Shown: piece after piece, positions 59,485 through 64,000 of the stretch
How the letters are laid out: each line of letters begins with the position of its first letter
How positions within the stretch are numbered: position 1 is the first letter of the stretch
DNA from: Trichoplax adhaerens
Lineage: Eukaryota; Placozoa; Uniplacotomia; Trichoplacea; Trichoplacidae
NCBI RefSeq assembly: GCF_000150275.1
Contig: NW_002060953.1
Coordinates: 1,276,510-1,340,509, forward strand
Length of the DNA: 64,000 bases
Reading direction: 5' to 3'
Position numbers and translations under genes: made by a program
The notes under the pieces: model-generated
What the model was told of the DNA's origin: nothing
Database searches by the model: none
Seen by the model: only the letters and a program-made list of their open reading frames with translations

Positions 59485-60501
59485 ATGGCAAATAATTCTA
59501 CGGAAACTTCTAATCACGAAGAAAATGTCTCAGAAATCTTAACTGATGCTATCATATGGGCAGTTATTGGAGTAGTTACGGTTATTACTAATTTTTCGAT
59601 ATTTGTATGCACCGTTACCTCGAACATAAATCAGAACCCATTTTTTACAGTTCTTAATAGTTCATTTCTTATTGGTATTTTATTTGGAGGATTTTATATT
59701 TTACCTCAATGGGCTGCAGAATACTTTACAAGCGAAATACCAGGTTTATGTTTTCTTCTACCTTCTCTTGGCAGTCTATTGCTACTGTGTTATAATTTAC
59801 ATCAGTGCTTCATAAGTATTGATCGATACTATGCGGTAAAATGGCCAATTTGCTATCGTAAAAAAATACATAAAAGCTGTTATATCTATTTTATAACTGC
59901 TATTTGGTTGTTTTCACTTCTCTTCGTAAGCATACCTTTCATGGCCTACCGAATAGTAGAAGTTGAAAATTGTACCAACCTGAGTGATGAAACGGCGGAA
60001 AATGTTTTTCTCTTCATAACGTTTATTGCAACGAATATTTTGCCCGTAATCATTATAATCTTTTGCTATGCTAATATATACCATAAATTCCATCGCCAAC
60101 GTTCAAAAACTTTTGCATTGACTATCTCTGCGAATCAGCAATCAAAGCGAAGTGTTGATAATAAAACTATTAAGGCCTCTATACAAATGGGATTTTTGGC
60201 AATAATTTTTATGGTACTGATGCTGCCGTCGACATTCATCTTTACATTTGGATCATTGGGATTGATGTCATCACTACCTGGTATAGTTGCCTACCATTTA
60301 CATATAGTCAGTAGATATGTTTCATTCCTCTATCCAGCTGTAAATCCTTTACTATACTGCTACTTTGTTGATAGTATCCGATCTGCTGTAAAGAGTAAAA
60401 TATTAACAAAATTATGTTTTCATAATGAAAATTCAGTATCGGTCTATCAAGAAAGAAATAATAGTGGTACAGTGCTAGTAAATTACACAAGTAACAGTTA
60501 A
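59485..60501 (+). CDS. Receptor 6: class A GPCR
   Basis: A 338-residue receptor from the first ATG; the frame is open for 40 more codons upstream but without ATG, and those residues are not receptor-like. Sequons at N3/N4 and N14. Membrane segments lie at about 24-46, 54-76, 90-112, 132-154, 173-200, 233-256 and 266-294. Marks: Asn36 in TM1, Cys89-Cys163, NLHQC at 104-108, DRY at 113-115, MLP at 246-248 in TM6 and NPLLY at 287-291. No TM2 Asp and no CWxP. The C-tail (about 45 residues) has Cys311, a likely palmitoylation site, and Ser/Thr residues. Closest to receptor 5, about 6 kb upstream, so the pair probably arose by local duplication. Ligand unknown. Confidence 0.94.
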   Translation: MANNSTETSNHEENVSEILTDAIIWAVIGVVTVITNFSIFVCTVTSNINQNPFFTVLNSSFLIGILFGGFYILPQWAAEYFTSEIPGLCFLLPSLGSLLLLCYNLHQCFISIDRYYAVKWPICYRKKIHKSCYIYFITAIWLFSLLFVSIPFMAYRIVEVENCTNLSDETAENVFLFITFIATNILPVIIIIFCYANIYHKFHRQRSKTFALTISANQQSKRSVDNKTIKASIQMGFLAIIFMVLMLPSTFIFTFGSLGLMSSLPGIVAYHLHIVSRYVSFLYPAVNPLLYCYFVDSIRSAVKSKILTKLCFHNENSVSVYQERNNSGTVLVNYTSNS

Positions 60502-61752
60502 ATACTAGATAAAATTGCCAGTAGTAAGATTATAATGACAGATACCAGAGCAAAGTATTTTCTATAATAGAGCGTGTTAGAGAATTCTAATTATGGAGCG
60601 TTGTTAATTCACTGTTTTCTAAGTTCAAAGTATTTGCATTCTATAAATGAAGTCATAGTTTATGACATAAAGATGTACAATATAGAGATTTCAGAAAAGG
60701 TATGAGTAGGTTGACGGTAGAGAAAAGAGGAAAGTAAGCGATAAAATCTTTCCGCTTCGTTAACCGTGATAATCGTATTACTGCAGCTAGATATATCAAA
60801 TCACCGAATTATTTTACACCAAAATGTTATAATTACTGTGGAATTCAGTCTTTATTTCAAATGTTATCCTAAAATTAAATTTAAGTGCCTTAATCTTATT
60901 TAATCTGTTATATCATTCCCTCTTAGATTTTCTTTTCATTGTTACAATATACTTTAATTTATGTGAAAAAAAGCTTTTTCAAGTACACTCTTTCATAATC
61001 TAGTTGCAGACGATAATTATATATGGCATGACATAGAATAGTTAAGATTCTTAATAAACTGACATTTCTAGCAAGAGAACTTGCTGATGCACTGAGATTA
61101 TAGCGAAATAATTTTAATAATGTTTCTGTAAAAAATTTAAATCCAGTCAAAAACGTCAGTGATGATTGTTAAAATTTAAGACAATTTGAGTTGGCATCTG
61201 ATATTAATGGAGGATGAGAGCTAACAGCTATGAAAAGGTCTAATTATATATGCAACTGACAAGAATATCTTCAACTACCCTAGTAAAGATAACTTTTTAA
61301 ATATATATTTAATTAGCCCAGTAGCAGCTTCTGCTGGCGCCTATACGCAGCGTATTATCATCCTATTTTCCATATAAGAAATAGATAGTAACTAATTACA
61401 TTGCGTATATCCATTAATTGAGAGCGTTATTTTAATCGTCAAGATAGATAAGATATCTTTGTTATAATAGGAGATCTTAGGCTAATTTCAACATTATTTA
61501 TGTTACTTAATCTTGTCAACATTACAGTATCAAATTTAAATTATTCACAAGTAAATTAAGCTTGTTATAGTTCTCATACTAAGATGGCTTCCCATCTTTA
61601 TTAATGACTTTCTGGATACAATATTATAACAGAATTTGGTAGAGATAAAATAACTAATACTTAATCAGCTCATTTCCTTGGTATTGTCATCTTATTATCT
61701 AGCTTTTATCCTTGTGACTTACAGTATTTAAGGAAGTATAACCTATTCGTAA
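60502..61752. other. Intergenic, nothing recognised
   Basis: No gene; the minus frame 60959-61150 is featureless. No clear poly(A) signal near receptor 6. Confidence 0.4.
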
Positions 61753-63105
61753 TGAAATGAAAAGTGTAGAAATCAAGTTGCAAAACTTTAATAGACTTTG
61801 ATTCTACTTTCGTTGCACTCCGGTCGACTTGACGAAACTTTGACACCAAATAAAATTTGGGGAAATAATTGATCAACAATTTATTACAAAAAAATGGAGA
61901 AGTATAAACCGAACAATCTTACAAAAACTTAACTTTAAATATTAATAAAATAAGTGACAGACTAAAAAAATGTCAACAACCAAACAACCTTTCAAAAAGA
62001 ACTACGTTTTAACTTACAACAATTCAACCTCAAAGGCCTTTTAAATTCAACAAGTACTTCAAACAATCTTCTTCTACTCTCCCTCTAAATTTTCTAATTG
62101 CACTATCATTTATAGGCTTCGTAGAGCCGTCAGAGGTATTTAAAACTAAACATTTACTAACCAATCGCTCTTGATCCGTTTTAGAAAACTACTTTGCACC
62201 ATTTAAGAAAACAAAAATCATTCAAAGTTCAGACACAATTTACCCTACGATTCCCTTACAAAATACTATAAAACCAAAAAGTTAACTATAATATATATCA
62301 AACTTCACTTCTAACATAATTTCTATCATTAATGCATTATAAAAGTCTAAAAATTAACCTTTAAACATCAAGATTTAGTCATAAAAGTAACAGTCTAACT
62401 ACTTAACAATCTACACAACCTCTGCCAATTTCCATCTTATTTTCTATTTTCCTAACTAACTTTCCTAATGTGACTTTCAAGTCACATTAGGAAATTCCAA
62501 AGTTTCAAATTCATAGCAAAAAGTTCAAATTTCAAAAATCGACTCTTAAAAACGATATTTTTCATGAACAAAAATTCAAAAATTAAAACAGGAAAATTAT
62601 ATCAGACATAAATCCGACCGGTTCCGGAATCCGAATCCGAAAAATCCGGATTTTATAAAGATCACACTAATCGCTTATCAAAAATTTTATATGACTATTA
62701 CGACTACTTTTCTGACATTAGTATCACTGAGTATTGATAGTTGATGTTTTAGCGTCAGATTGTACAATAACTGTACGATTATAGACTACATTACAGTACT
62801 TTACTGTCATGTCATAAATCCCCTTTCTCTAAGGATAGGGTTTTGTTACTATGTCAATTTTACTTACAGTTTGAATAGACGATCAAACGCCCTTTCTTTA
62901 GATGAAGCATTTGCTCTCGGGCTGCTTCTATAGTAATCTATATAATACCTTGTAAAATAATGAAGAAGAAAAGATGGCGACATGATGATTTGGCAGGGTA
63001 AAACTTAAAGGCACTATCACTTTCTAGGTATTTTCTATAGTAAAATAATACTAGTTACCTACTAAAAGCTATAAAGGACTCTACTTTTAGTCCTTTACTA
63101 CACGA
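61753..63105 (+). repeat. Family 4 element, long form, copy 2
   Basis: Matches 25819-27187 end to end. It contains a strong palindrome at 62461-62494: 16-bp perfect arms (TTTCCTAATGTGACTT and its complement) with a 2-nt centre. Copy 1 keeps only the inner 7 bp of each arm. The right part is shared with the fold-back element at 49584-51003 and ends CTTTACTACAC. No intact protein frame. Confidence 0.75.
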
Positions 63106-63566
63106 GACTGCAAGATCAAATAATGACCCTTTCTTGCGACGATAATCCGAAATGATAGTAGACTATAGGGCACCGGTATATTAAACGATTTCATAAATAA
63201 AAACATGCCAAATCCGGCTATCTATAAGTAATCAGTAAATGTCCAATTGTCCACCTCAATAGATCTATTTATTACAGAAATAATTTGGTTTTTGAAAAAA
63301 ATTTATTTGTTAGATAATTAGAAAAAATTATCAATGTTATCACTAGTAACTGCTACAGAAGAGTATGTAAGCTAGGCAAAATTTAAATAAATCCTGTTCT
63401 TTTCTTTCACAATACAAAAGAAAGGTCGCTTATGCTTGCAGTAGAGGCATTTTACGATAGTATTAGGTCAGAGCTAATACTTCAACACTGCTGATAGTTA
63501 AGTAACTTTTAAACTTGCGTAGCAAGAGAGAGCTAAATCAAATATAGTATTGCATCCTTTTGCTGT
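63106..63566. other. Spacer, nothing recognised
   Basis: No gene or shared repeat seen. Confidence 0.35.
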
Positions 63567-64000
63567 TGTGATATATACCGATCACGAAATTCCAAAATTT
63601 TAGAAAAATAAGGGCTTTATTGAATCTTATACAAAGATTTACTACACACAGCTCTACTCTAGCCGAATACTACTACTAAAGACTTCTACAACGAACTAAC
63701 AGAATAATATAAAGTTGCATGCTTTTATACTTTTCGTAGCATTCGCAGCTACAATCCGCATGGCAACCTTTTACCTTATATTACACATAGTTAAATTATT
63801 CTTAGTAAGACTGTTCTACTGCGGACCATCGTTAATTCAATATGGATACGACTACAGTAATTACGTAGACATTATTCACACCAGCCAAAGTACAATGAAT
63901 TAACCATATCCCAATATATGATTTACAGTTCTATTTTTACCTACAGCCTTATTAGTAACTCAACACCTTACTGTATATAGTCATCTGTACTCTAGCATAG
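63567..64000 (-). repeat. Family E repeat, copy 3, runs off the window
   Basis: Reverse orientation of copies 1 and 2. It starts with TGTGATATATACCGATCACG, a small inverted repeat at the element's end. It holds the same 62-codon frame (63715-63903 on the plus strand, TTG first codon, next ATG at residue 16). The other end lies beyond the window. Confidence 0.75.

Noticed and set aside
3498-60501. Opsin identity for the receptors
   Set aside because: No Lys at the retinal-binding position of TM7 (six residues before the Asn of NPxxY) in any of the six.
1-64000. CRISPR arrays, bacterial operons, phage genes
   Set aside because: No regularly spaced repeats and no prokaryotic gene organisation; the window is animal DNA.

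Overview
The window is AT-rich, intron-poor animal DNA. Its only convincing protein-coding genes are six single-exon, seven-transmembrane receptors of the class A (rhodopsin-like) GPCR fold, all on the + strand and spread over about 57 kb. There are no operons, no bacterial-type ribosome binding sites and no recognisable tRNA or rRNA. Clustered intronless receptors in AT-rich DNA, with two 50-N assembly gaps, suggest a non-bilaterian animal. I lean towards a placozoan, with a cnidarian as the alternative. This is inference from general knowledge of such genomes, not a search result.

Layout. Receptor 1 is at 3.5-4.6 kb; receptor 2 at 22.1-23.1 kb; a broken receptor at 31.0-31.6 kb; receptor 3 at 35.0-36.0 kb; receptor 4 at 40.5-41.5 kb; receptor 5 at 52.6-53.6 kb; a weaker receptor relic near 57.1-57.4 kb; and receptor 6 at 59.5-60.5 kb. 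Receptors 2-6 are clearly paralogues. They share a TM1 N-[SFG], an Ile-Gly-[IV] in TM2 where most class A receptors carry Asp, a TM3 signature ending in LHQ-C/L then a DR-type motif, a TM6 Leu/Ala-Pro without the usual Trp, and P-x-[IVL]-NP-x-L-[YH] in TM7. Receptor 1 is more distant and keeps the canonical CWxP. Receptor 4 has lost both the Arg of DRY and the Tyr of NPxxY.

Between the receptors the DNA is mostly featureless or filled with interspersed repeats. Many repeats are solo LTRs: TG...CA ends, a TATA box, AATAAA, and in six cases a perfect 5-bp target-site duplication (starts at 12106, 15829, 33422, 41575, 46021 and 49640). No internal retroelement region with pol domains was seen. 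Several LTR families carry a short hairpin directly behind the 5' TG and another that forms the last 23 nt of the LTR, the latter with compensatory and wobble changes between copies. Other repeats are a fold-back element with arms of about 430 bp, an unclassified family of about 530 bp with a preserved 62-codon open frame, and a MITE of about 360 bp.

Around the second gap a block of about 1.2 kb occurs twice (45375-47165 and 48393-49579). The first copy carries a solo LTR and the second has the empty site, which fits two haplotypes placed side by side by the assembler. The receptors probably act at the cell surface as sensors of unknown ligands; nothing in the window shows a biochemical pathway linking them.
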